Part shown: piece by piece, positions 10,394 through 22,335 of the stretch
How positions within the stretch are numbered: position 1 is the stretch's first letter
How the letters are laid out: each line of letters begins with the position of its first letter
Assembly: GCA_024195585.1 (NCBI GenBank)
Contig: SWBL01000467.1
Location: forward strand, 1-30,517
DNA: 30,517 nucleotides
Direction: 5' to 3'
Source: Aureobasidium sp. EXF-3400
Lineage: Eukaryota > Ascomycota > Dothideomycetes > Dothideales > Saccotheciaceae
Notes under the pieces: model-generated
What the model was told of the DNA's origin: nothing
The model's database searches: none
Seen by the model: the letters and a program-made list of their open reading frames with translations, nothing else
Program-made: the position numbers and the translations under genes

Positions 10394-11127
10394 CACTGGG
10401 ACTGGATCATTAGCCTGGCATTGCTACAACAGATCGATTTGGTTTCGATAAGCTTCCATTGCTCGTCTCAACGATTCCAGTCCTTCGCGTGTGAACATCA
10501 CTGAGTGCACACTTTAGTGATGTGCAAAATCTGGCTATGATGCTAACACTAGCAATGAGCTAATTCAGGCCACGGTAGAGAGCAGGCTCTTTGTGTGCAG
10601 TGTGCATGGTCAAGGTTTCAACCCGGAGGACACAGCCTACCGTCAAGTCCCAACTCGACTTTCATGATTCACGAAAGGGGATCAAAAATCGCTTGGGATA
10701 CCCATTAAAGGAGCACTAAACCTGGAGCAGTTGCTCTTTATGCACCGCTTGAAATTCGGTCGTGTTGGTACTGGCAAACTCGACTTCGGGTTTTTGATGC
10801 TTGCAGATTCTACCATGCCAGACATACTGGCAATGGTCTAGAGCCACCCATCTGCATCTGCACTTCAGAGATTCTCGCCCTTAGCATTGTTGTTTCATGC
10901 TCTGCATGGCTGGACCGATGAAAGACTGAAGGAAGACTGTAGGCCAGCAATCTTGGTATCTCCTTTTTGATCGCTATGGCTGACAGATCAGAGATCCAAG
11001 ATCTTTGCCACCTTGCACTCCTTCTTGTAGTGATGCGTTACCCTCAAACCCTCTGTCACGCATCAGAGGGCTGATCTTCGTAGTCTTCTCGAAGGAAACA
11101 TAGTGTGATCTCGTCTCAAAATCACAA

Positions 11128-11619
11128 ATGTCACATTTGTTGGCATTGCACAAGTGTAGTGTGTTTTCAGAATTCGGTGTTTGTCCACTGAGAGCCCCGG
11201 AGAACAGTCAGATCAATAAGGCTCTTAGTGGACAGGTACCCGACTGGAACACTATTATGAGTTCTTACAAGATGGCTGGTGTAAGTGAAGGTGAAATGGA
11301 GATGTTTCATGCGATACAAAAATTTTCTCGAATGCGCAGGTCGTGTTTTTGGATAGCTATAGAAATGCAGTCTAATAGGTACGATCTACTGCGCCTCCAT
11401 TCATTGTGTCTGGTATACAAACAGCTTTTCGACCAGCTGTGCTATCCAGACTAAACCAGTCTGGCCAAGTTCAATACATGTTTTTTGTCCTTTCTGTGGC
11501 GCTTCAAGAAAACCACAACAGCAATGATGGTACTGAAGCATCAGCTTGAGTATCTGGTGGATGCTTTAGATGAGCTTGATCCTTCTGTACATCCACTGAA
11601 AGGAGCTGATCCAGTTTAA
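11128..11619 (+). pseudogene. Possible degenerate coding remnant with one internal stop
   Basis: From the ATG at 11128 one frame runs 108 codons to TAA at 11452-11454, then stays open for 54 more codons to TAA at 11617-11619. The part after the internal stop contains LEYLVDALDELD, which recalls a NACHT Walker B strand, but no P-loop lies nearby. A gtaagt lies inside the first part (about 11281) and could be a donor. No family is recognised; the single-stop pattern may be chance. Confidence 0.2.
11182..11234 (+). repeat. Inverted repeat able to form a 15-bp hairpin
   Basis: The arm TGTCCACTGAGAGCC (11182-11196) pairs with GGCTCTTAGTGGACA (11220-11234). All 15 positions pair if one G-T wobble is allowed, with a 23-base loop. 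This is well beyond what is expected by chance in a tract of this size. It lies inside the protein-like stretch 11128-11454. It could be a small-RNA precursor, the fold of a non-coding RNA or an inverted-repeat element; nothing decides. Confidence 0.6.
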
Positions 11620-13450
11620 TGGTTTACTGAACGGACGTTTGGTCCGATCTCTCTAGATCTCATCCCGCTGAGACATGGTTTACGTCAAAGTCCTATATCT
11701 GATGATACAGCTCAAGGTTCTGATCATGCCATCGTTTTGAGACGACACCGAATCTTCTATTGCCAACACACAAAAGAAGCAAGATCCTCATGCTAGCTTT
11801 ATGGCTTGTGCAGGCAGAAGCCTTTTGGTCTACTTGCAGAGTATCCTACCTCTGCAAGAGAGGCATTTCCGGCGTTCGAGGATCAAACCAAGAGGCTTGT
11901 TGGTGTGTACTGCGGGGAGGTCAAAGGAAGGAAGAAAAATCCAAAAGAAAAGTAAGAAGGATCTTCTCAGTGAGGTTGAATCTAGCAATTGCTGCAGAAA
12001 GGTTGTCTCACGGAAGATGTCGACTATTGGCGGTGCTTGGGCTTAGCAGTCGCGTCGGTTCTCTTCGTGGCAGACTCAAAGTCGTACTGTTCTGAAGCAG
12101 CGATCACTGTCCTGAACGGCGAGGTGAGGTACGGGATACGAAACACTGACACCGATATGTTGGTTGTTGAGGAACTGCTTCAAGAGAAGAAGGCTACACA
12201 AGACAACATCAGATGTCCTCACATCATGTTCCATCATCTCAACGTACCAACCACATTTCTCCACGCCTAGAGGTCATCGTGGGACTGAGGCTCTTGCGTG
12301 GCCAGCGAACTCCGAAAGCTTGAGACAAGCTGCTGCAGTCATTGGCAATGTGTACAGGAGCTCTGCTACTTCACCGGATCCGCGGGTTGAGCGCTGGTCT
12401 CCTCAGATACAGACACTGACATCATGTGACGTGGCCACAGGCAGACTTGCTCGATGCTGTTCAGAAACACGCTGTAACCCTCTCCATACCCAGGTTGGCC
12501 CTTCGATGACTCTGCGGCGTGGATACTCTGCAGCTGCTGGTTCGATGATGACGAGCGAGGTTCGGCGTGATCAGGGAACGTGGCCGATAGACTTGACGAT
12601 GGCGTTCAAGCTATGCGGTCGCGTTGGATGAAAGAGATGGGCATGCAAACGAGAGAGGCTTTGAGATGATGGCAGCGATGAATCAGGCAATATTAAAGAA
12701 AGCAGTTGTGTCGATGATAATCGAGGCCTAGAAGATAGAAAGAGCAAAAGACGATGCAGTTGACAAGAATCTCTGCGAGGGCTTCAAGTAAACAAAGTTT
12801 TTCTAGTTGCTGGCTGGTGTTAGGGAAGGAAGTACTGAATTGCGAGGACGCGCTTTCCTTCCATCTAATTGTGGCCGAACGAAAATCGCAGGAAACCTCG
12901 TAGTCAACCAATCCTCCGCATCGCCCCTTCTCAACAGTCTACTGCACTCGTCAATTCGAAGCGGCTGAGCTGCTGGTAATGGGCTCTCAGATGTTGTCTC
13001 TATTGACGATGTTATTTTAGCCGCGGAAGAATCGCAGCCGTCTCAGCTGTTTTTAGCCTGAGCGGCCGGTCGCGCTTTCCTCTTGGAATCAATGGCGAAG
13101 TCGGACACGGTATCTATACTGGAAGAAATTTGGTTAATGGCAACTGTTTGTGTAATTCCAGGAACGAGAATGAAGAAGTTAGGTTGGCCTGGGGAAGTCG
13201 TGATTGACACTCTCGTAGCTGCACCATTCAGCAGACTTGATCCTGAAAAGATTCAGTCACAGTTCTATCACATCACTTGTATCAGCGATGATAAGAATAA
13301 TATCTTTTTGGTTCTCATTGCGTTTCGTCATCTTGGGTAGTTACAAAAAAAAACAAATATCACATGCTGGCCATCGTTCGATTATATGCTTTCGAAAATG
13401 ATGTCTCAAAGCCGGCTCTTCTCTTTATCTTTGACGTCACTGTCATGTAT

Positions 13451-15169
<1,719 letters not shown>

Positions 15170-15742
15170 CTTGATGTTTGTTGGGAAAAGTTGGGGTGGG
15201 GTGATGCGTGTACTACACGTGGGAGCAGCGAGGTCAGTCAGAAGGTCGGAGAGGGGTGTAATGTGAGAGATGCCAGAAGTACTTACGAGGATGGAGTGAT
15301 AGATGGAGGGAGAAAAAAGTGTATGAGAGCGAAAACGGAGCAGTGATGGTCAAGTCACAATTTGAAGACGTGATGGGGACACGAGCTGGCCGACGAGCTC
15401 CGGGTGAATACAACTTATGACGGAACTCAGGCGGGGCATCACTCGAAGCCGGAACGTGCACAAGCCAGCCAGCACCACCAAAAGCCGACCAAGCTGCTTC
15501 TCCGGTCCAAGCACAATCTGGCAGGCCCGATTATCATTATCCCTCGTCTCCTGCTGTGAAACTTGAATGCATAGACAATTCCTGGTGTGTGAGACTGTTA
15601 TTTCTGATACTGTTGTTACGCGAGGGAACCCATATCGTCCAGTCCAACGTCCACCTAGCCAGGTTGCTGTCATTCTTTGTTGCAGTCCTGCTGCGTCGAG
15701 CAAATGTACACGACCAGCCCGGCCCTTCTATTGTAAATCCCA
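15170..15742. promoter_or_regulatory. PGI promoter and sch9 3' region
   Basis: Both flanking genes lie on the minus strand, so this 573-bp gap holds the sch9 3' untranslated region and the PGI promoter and leader. Beyond the leader intron no element could be fixed with confidence. Short frames here lack ATG starts or overlap each other. Confidence 0.5.
15213..15286 (-). other. Probable intron in the PGI 5' leader
   Basis: On the minus strand a consensus donor (CTC then GTAAGTAC) at 15286 is followed by a CTGAC branch motif and an acceptor GTGTAG ending at 15213, 43 bases before the PGI ATG. The 74-bp length fits local introns. Leader introns are common in highly expressed fungal glycolytic genes. 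Confidence 0.6.
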
Positions 15743-17924
15743 TCAGTTACTCATGAATGATGGATCCTTGATACTGCCTCCTGCATCGCCCAAGCCCTCA
15801 ACTGGCCGGTTGTATGACCATCCTGCGAATTGTTGTTGCATCGTAGATGAGAGCATTGGTCCCTCGACGTAAGAATCTGTGGGTGCTTCTGATGTGAATT
15901 CGCGATCAAAGTTGGCAGTATCTCTGTCGTCAAGCTAAAATCATGTCAGCATGTTTTGTTCATGGTCGCACGCCAGTCATAGATACTCACCACATTGGGC
16001 TTGAAGCTAGGCTCGTACTTGCGGTCCAAGAGCTTTCTCCAGTCAATGCTATGGAAGAATGGATGTGCCTTGATTTCTGCTGCGCCGTTGACACCCAGTC
16101 TCTTTGTCGGATCTCTGTCGAGCAGCTTCTGCAGCAGATCCCGTGCTGCGGGAGGCACAATCTCGGGGCCAGGGAAGTGTAGAGGCTCTGCCAGAATCTT
16201 ACGGTACATGTCGTTGGTGTTTTCGTCGTAGAACGGCGGCAGTCCTGTCAGCATCTCGTAGAGGAGAACACCCAATGTCCACCAGTCAACTGTCTTGGTG
16301 TAGCCAGTGCCGTGCAGCAACTCGGGTGCGAGATACTCGGGCGTACCACAGAATGCTAAAACCTTGATTAGTGTGAAGCGCTCAAACAAAGATTTGGGAA
16401 CACATACTGTTTGTCTTGTCCTCATCCTTCATGTCGAGTTTGCAGAGACCGAAATCGCATAGAGCAATGTGGCCGGTGTAGTCGAGCAAGATGTTCTCGG
16501 GCTTCAAGTCTCTGTAAATGACGTTGAATCCGTGTAGACACTCAAGTGCGCACAAGAGTTCGGCAGCGTAAAAACGAGATCGGTTAATGTCGAAACGTTG
16601 CTCTTTTTGTAGATGGTGGAAAAGCTCGCCACCATTGACAAAGGCCAGCACGATGTACAGCTTCTCTGGAGACTGGAAGGAGAACTTCATGGGAACAATG
16701 AAAGGGTTGTTGATCTGAGCCAGCACCGAACGTTCGGCAAGAGTGTGGGCAACTTCAGAGCGTGAGATGATGTGAGCTTTTCTGATCGTCTTCAGAGCGT
16801 AGATTCGGCGGGTATCGCGCTTTCTGGGTGGGGGTGTTAGCTTGAGTCCGCGACAGGACAGAATGGGCAAATACGTACTGCACTTGCATGACCTTGCCGA
16901 AACTGCCTTTGCCAACAACCTTGAGCAGTTCGAAGTCCTCAATCTTGAGCGATCTTTGTCTGTTCTCGACAAATTTGACGCCACATCTGATTGATCCGGT
17001 TCCGTACTGGAGGTCAACCCACTCAGTGCCAGATTGACCTTGAGTCTTTGCCTTCTCTGCGTGGGCGAAAGCGGCCTTTTCTCTGTCTTTTCGGCCCAGC
17101 TTGGGGTCTTCCTCATAGGGGTGAACTTCTTCGAAGCGAGGGTTGATTCTGCACGTTCCCAGGAAGATGTCGTCGTTTCTACCGGCATTGGGGGGAGCGT
17201 TGGGGTTTCTGATGTAGATGGATAGATTTAGTTCGCAGGCACGAGACACATCGAACTTATACTGTGTGTTCTCGCCAGCCCAGACGGGCTTCTCTGGTGT
17301 GCCTGAAACAGAGTTGACGAAGACTTGTTGCTTGTCGAAATCGACGAGGGCGTAAGGAAGGTACTTGGAAGAGTAGCGACCGTGAACCGAAGGGGCGGCG
17401 TTGATGCCTCCCTGTGATGATTGAGGACGTCCAGGAGCATACGAGCCATAGGCTGAATTGCTCACCGAGCCAGGGCGTGCACCGGCCACGGAAAAGCCGC
17501 TACCACTGGAAAGAGAGGCACCATGACGAGGCTGGAAGATCTGTTCGGCACCGGCAGGCAGAGAGAAGCCGCGACCTTCGTGGAAGGTGAGGATCAAGAT
17601 ACCGGGCTTGAGAGGTGGGGCAGGAGGCGAGGAATTGGCTTCGGACGCGGCTGTGCAGTGTCAGCGGCAATCTCGCAGAAGTGACAGCGGATGTAATACC
17701 GATGCCATTGGGGTCGTTGATGGCAGTAGATGAGGCCAGAGGGCTGTTTGGCGGCTTGGGTGCAGGATCGGGGGTGATTGTCGAGGTGGAAGACGAACGG
17801 CTGAAAGTGTTGGCCAAGGGCGCCAGATGCGTCTCCTTGAGTTCTGGGGCGGTCAGCGATGCGAGTCGTCAGGGGCAGACAGTAGCAAGGGCAGTAACGC
17901 ACTCTTTGTGAGCTTCCACGACAT
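15743..17924 (-). CDS. sch9: AGC-family serine/threonine kinase Sch9
   Basis: Nutrient-signalling kinase, the fungal counterpart of S6K/Akt-type kinases and a TORC1 target in yeast. Six exons: 17924-17903, 17843-17700, 17650-16879, 16823-16408, 16355-15991 and 15934-15743; introns are 49-59 bp with GT...AG ends. The spliced product is 636 residues. It begins MSWKLTKK, joined across intron 1 to LKETHLAPLANTFSRS, an N-terminus I recognise from ascomycete Sch9. A C2-like domain follows (about 72-285), then the kinase domain (about 295-555) with GKGSFGKV, ALKTIRK, YRDLKPEN, DFGLCK and FCGTPEYLAPE. The C-terminal tail has a turn-motif region (SEAPTDS) and the hydrophobic motif FAGWSY at 609-614, where Ser613 is the likely TORC1 site. 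It shares a 588-bp divergent promoter region with ada2. Confidence 0.95.
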
Positions 17925-18512
17925 GACGAGAGGACAAGCAGGAGTGGCGGGAGGTCGAAGTGCTTGTCGAGTCTTGACAGTAGTAGAGAATAGAGTTGGT
18001 TGCTGCCAGTCGATAAGGCTGAAGTACAGAGTGGGGATAACGGGCCGCTCGAAAAGGAGAGGAAACGAGGCCCAAGACCAAGGCCACAAGCCCCTACCAA
18101 CAACTCGAAGCGCAAAAAGCAGGTAGTGCTTGACCAGATATCTGTCTCTTCAGTTCTTCTGGACGTCAGCCTTGTAATTAGTGAATGAAATGGAGATATT
18201 GGGTTGTTTTGATGGATGTTGTTAAGTTTAGAAGCAATAGACAGTGGCTTGGCATTTATGGAGATGGCGTCGGCGTCGGCGTTGACGGGCTCGTACGCCG
18301 TATACCGACTGCACCTCCCCTCGGTCGCGCGTCGAGGCATCAGATAACCAACAACACTCGTGCCATCTCATCGCCATACTCTTCATCCGTTCCCATACTA
18401 TCATCGCCTGACTTATGCGACCGTATTGACACCACTTTGTCCTGACCTCGATCACTTTCGACGCGCACGACTCCGCATAACAACTTGGGCTCGCGCCCAC
18501 GCATGACCCACC
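17925..18512. promoter_or_regulatory. Shared divergent promoter region of sch9 and ada2
   Basis: The sch9 and ada2 start codons are 588 bp apart on opposite strands, so both promoters and leaders must share this segment. I see no convincing TATA box for either gene. Several short frames occur here but overlap on both strands and show no protein character. Confidence 0.6.
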
Positions 18513-18701
18513 ATGGGCCTCATCAAGAAGAAGACGGCCGTCAGAACCACCGAGGGCGGCATCAAGTACATCTGCGACATCTGCTCAGCCGACATTACCG
18601 CCACTGTATGTGACTTGCTATACTTTCCTGTCCTCTTGCATGGTCTGTGCGCTGTATACTGACATGGCCGCCTAGGTACGCATCAGATGCGCCGACGATG
18701 A
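18503..18701 (+). promoter_or_regulatory. Upstream ORF overlapping the ada2 start
   Basis: An ATG at 18503, ten bases before the ada2 ATG and in another frame, must lie in the ada2 leader. With ada2 intron 1 removed it encodes 42 residues and stops at 18699-18701, inside ada2 exon 2. Its context is weak (C at -3), whereas the ada2 ATG has A at -3 and G at +4, so leaky scanning should favour Ada2. Confidence 0.5.
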
Positions 18702-20091
18702 TTGCTCCAACTACGACCTGTGTGTCCCTTGTTTTGGAGAGGGAAAATCTTCCGGCAAGCACGATCCAGCCACACATCCTTTCCAAGTCATAGAACAACA
18801 TTCTATCCCTATATATGTCGAAGACTGGGGTGCCGACGAGGAGCTGCTGTTGCTAGAGGGCGCCGAGACATACGGCCTAGGATCTTGGGCCGACATTGCA
18901 GATCACATCGGAGGCTATCGAACTAAAGACGAAGTGCGCGATCACTATATCGAAACATACATAAACAGCTCCAAATTCCCTCTACCAGAACGCGCCAGTC
19001 CCAAGGATACCACTCTTTCCGACTCCATCCCTAGAGATGAGTTCCAGGCTCGCAAGAAACGGAGGATAGAGGAGCGAAAAGAGGCGGCCAAAAACCAAGC
19101 TATCATCGATTCCAAGCAGAAGCCCACCTCCAGTGTACCTTCGTGTCACGAGGTCCAAGGTTTTATGCCTGGTCGTCTTGAGTTCGAGACGGAATACTTC
19201 AACGAAGCCGAAGAAGCAGTACAACATATGCAATTCGAGCCTGGCGATGGCATCAACCCTGTCACTGGTGAACTCGAACCCGAGATGGATCTCAAAATTA
19301 CCGTCATGGATATTTATAACCACCGCCTCACGGCTCGCGTGGAGAGAAAGAAGGTGCTTTTTGAGCACAACTTGCTCGAGTACCGCAAGAACACTGCAAT
19401 CGACAAGAAGAAGACAAAAGACGAGCGCGATTTGAGCAACAAGACGAAGCCATTCGCACGCATGATGAATCATTCGGATTTCGAAGCCTTCACGACAGGA
19501 ATCGAATACGAACACAGCATACGACAAGCTATCAAGCAGCTACAAGACTGGCGCCGCATGCAGATCGGCGATCTAAAATCTGGAGAAAAGTACGAGATTG
19601 AGAAGGCAGCACGACAAGCCCGAGCTGCGGCAACAGCAGACCGCTTTTCTATGCCTGGTAGAGTCCATAAGCCTAGCGCTCAAGAGCCACCATCGGCAGC
19701 GTCGGCCTTGATCGGACCAGAGCTACCACCGAAACCAAACACGACAGGCTTGCAAACCCCACCAGAATCAACGTCACCAAATGCTAGCAATACCAACCCT
19801 CCGCCAAGGTTCCCATTACAGGCAATTACAGGCGTATCGAAGATGGATTTGCATGGCAACAACAGCCAAGACGCACATCTTCTGACCGAAAACGAGCAAG
19901 AAATATGCAGGGTGATCCGTGTTCAGCCCAAGGCGTACTTGGTCATGAAGGATGCCGTACTCAAAGAGGCGCTTCGATCAAATGGTTGTCTGAAACGTAA
20001 GAATGTTAAGGAGGTTTGCAGAATTGACACAACCAAGGCGGGAAAACTATTCGACTTCTTCGTCTGGTCTGGGTGGATTGGAAAGGGATGA
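18513..20091 (+). CDS. ada2: Transcriptional adaptor Ada2 (SAGA complex)
   Basis: Nuclear adaptor that links the Gcn5 acetyltransferase to nucleosomes within SAGA. Exons 18513-18605 and 18676-20091; the 70-bp intron (GTATGT...CTAG) interrupts the zinc finger. Product 502 residues. A ZZ zinc finger occupies about 15-68 with CDIC (21-24), Cys36, Cys41, LCVPC (46-50) and His60/His65. A SANT domain follows at about 82-122 ([17 protein letters not shown] to DEVRDHY). A charged middle region carries Ada2-like sequence, and a SWIRM-type domain sits at the C-terminus (about 415-500: [20 protein letters not shown] to [12 protein letters not shown]). A proline/serine-rich linker separates the last two regions. 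The start is fixed by the MGLIKKK N-terminus leading straight into the ZZ finger and by its good ATG context. Confidence 0.96.
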
Positions 20092-20540
20092 GTGTGAGAG
20101 AATCTGAGGGGAGAGAGAGGCATGCTATTATTTCAAAATACCCATCATCAACAATGATTTACGATATTGCTGTACAGTAGAACCTTACGATTAGACAGAT
20201 GATCAGCCCCAGTGGCATTAAACCACTTTGAATGCCATCCTTGACCTGTGCTTAATATATACATATATATAAAGGGCTGGCCGAACGAAAGCCGAGGTGC
20301 CCGCATTTCGGCGACGCGGCAGTCGAGAGCGGCGGCGGCGTCACCGGCCTGTGATTGCGACTGGCCCTGTCTGGTACTTCCAAGTCCTACTCTGTCAATT
20401 TAGAATACTTCCTGGACCTCTCGATATCTCTTGTCTGACGACAGCTCTATATGGACAGGAGATAACACCATCTCGCATCAACCTTCTTCACGACGCAGCT
20501 TGGAAAACATCATCTCGACCCCGGCTATTGGTAGAGCACC
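20092..20540. promoter_or_regulatory. ada2 3' region and afg1 promoter
   Basis: The gap between two genes on the same strand. A TATATATAAAGG-type sequence at 20264-20275 could be the afg1 core promoter, about 270 bp before its ATG, within an AT-rich patch from 20252. The DNA just after it is GC-rich and purine-rich. No coding region is evident. Confidence 0.45.
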
Positions 20541-22335
20541 ATGAGTGGCCAAGTGTGCGCCAACGGCCTGAGAGGGCTGACTAGAGTTGCTCGCAACACT
20601 CGAAAGCGTCCTTGTCATTCATGGATAGCCGAAGCGCATACTGTCAACCGAGTCACCTTCCAAGCGCAATCGCAACGATGCATGGGATCTTGGAGCGACC
20701 GCCGGGTTAGAGGCCAATGGGGAGCATACCAGATCAAGAAACGAAACTACGCAACTTCGAACTCGACCGTCTCCATGGCAGATTACAGAAAGAGTAGGTG
20801 AAACGAGGGAACTCTGGATACAACCAACTTCAGTCAGTAACAGCCCTCGTCTTCAAGGTGAATATGGCCCTGTGGCCGAATACGATCGCCGTGTCAAAGC
20901 TGGTGTCCTCAGAGACGATCAGCATCAGCGCAGTAAGTTCTCCTGAAGCTCGCCGTGAAACGAAGAGGAGCTAGGCTAATCGGTTCAAGCCATTATCGAA
21001 TCGCTACAAGATCTGCACGACATGCTGGCAAACTACAATCCACCGACGGTTCAGGAGCCATCCATAGAATCTCTGCAGCCCAAGAAGCAGGGTTTCCTTT
21101 CGTCAATTTTCGGCCGCGGCCAGAAGTCGCTGTCCAACTTGGAAATGCCCAGTGACTTGCCCAAAGGCTTGTATATGTATGGCGACGTCGGCAGCGGAAA
21201 GACCATGATGATGGACCTTTTCTATGACACACTACCCGAGAGCATCCAGAGGGCTACGCGCATCCACTTCCACAATTTCATGCAGGAGGTACACCGCGAT
21301 CTGCACAAAGTCAAGATGCAATACGGCCAGGATATCGATGCCATTCCTTTCGTGGCCGCTCATATCGCCAAACGCAGCAGCGTACTCTGCTTTGACGAGT
21401 TCCAGTGTACCGATGTGGCCGACGCTATGATTTTACGAAGACTGGTCGAATCTCTGATGCACCACGGCACTGTTATTGTGACTACCAGTAACCGCCATCC
21501 CACAGAGCTCTACAAGAACGGCGTTCAACGCGAGTCCTTCGTCCCCTGTATCAACCTTCTCCAACGTCAACTGCGTGTTTTGAACCTCGATTCGCCTACC
21601 GACTACCGCAAGGTACCTCGCCCTGCATCAGGTGTGTACCATCACCCGCTGAACAAAGCTGCGAGTACACATGTCACCCATTGGTTCAAGTACCTGGGTG
21701 ACTTCGAGAATGATCCTCCTCACCCAGCCGAACACCATGTTTGGGGACGACCTATTCAGGTGCCTCAGGCGAGTGGAAAGGCTGCACACTTTGATTTTGA
21801 CGAACTAATCGGCCGTGCTACTGGCGCTGCTGACTACATCGAGCTGATGCGCAATTATGACGCTTTCATCGTGAGCAATGTGCCGCAGATGGATCATCGT
21901 AGTCGCGACCGAGCTCGCCGCTTCATCACCTTCATTGATGCCGTCTACGAGTCACATGCCAAACTTGTTCTCACCACTGCCGTACCGTTAACTGAGCTGT
22001 TCCTCTCTCGCGAAGAAGTCGACGCAGCAATGAAGCAAGCGGCAGCCAAGGGCGATAGCAATGCAGAGGCCGCATTGAATGAAGGATCTGATGTTGACGA
22101 CGTGATGCGGCAGATGATGGATGATTTGGGCATGAACATGAATATGCTCAAGAAGAGCAACTTCTTCTCTGGCGATGAGGAAGCCTTTGCATTTGCCCGT
22201 GCACTATCACGTCTGTCTGAGATGGGTTCGCAGATGTGGGTGGAACGTGGCATGGGTCTTGAGAACAAGGGAGGCAAGAAGGAAAAGGATGACTTTGCCA
22301 AAGTCAGAAGCAGATGGAAGGAGGATAGCATGTAA
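20541..22335 (+). CDS. afg1: AFG1-like mitochondrial ATPase
   Basis: Member of the AFG1/LACE1 family of mitochondrial AAA-like ATPases, implicated in turnover of mitochondrially encoded respiratory-complex subunits. Exons 20541-20793, 20858-20932 and 20990-22335; introns of 64 bp (GTAGGT...AAG) and 57 bp (GTAAGT...AAG) keep the frame. Product 557 residues. The first 80 residues are rich in Arg, Lys, Ser and Thr with few acids, fitting a mitochondrial presequence. The ATPase core has Walker A GDVGSGKT (174-181) and Walker B LCFDEFQ (Asp245/Glu246), followed by TDVADAMIL and TTSNRHPTELYKNG, all typical of the family. A lysine-rich C-terminus ends KVRSRWKEDSM. The start is the first ATG in frame with the presequence. 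Confidence 0.94.

Larger units (their letters stand above)
8521..13450. other. Gene-poor tract with protein-like remnants
   Basis: Nearly 5 kb with no recognisable gene between the glucanase 5' end and the PGI 3' end. Base composition is not strikingly AT-rich, so heavy RIP mutation is not obvious. Three open stretches look more protein-like than chance: 8972-9322 on the minus strand, 9802-10393 on the plus strand if spliced, and 11128-11619 on the plus strand with one internal stop. They are listed separately. A 15-bp-stem inverted repeat lies at 11182-11234. From 11.7 to 13.35 kb there are only overlapping short frames, most lacking an ATG start. The tract may hold a decayed transposon, lineage-specific genes or a non-coding transcript; nothing visible decides between these. 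Confidence 0.5.

Noticed and set aside
10495..11464. Cluster of short hairpins (10495-10523, 11049-11070, 11124-11140, 11421-11440, 11446-11464)
   Set aside because: Stems are 6-8 bp; several of these are expected by chance in 5 kb. Only the 15-bp stem at 11182-11234 stands out.
12164..12631. 155-codon plus-strand frame in the gene-poor tract
   Set aside because: It begins at TTG, its first ATG lies near the end, and the translation has no domain or hydrophobic core.
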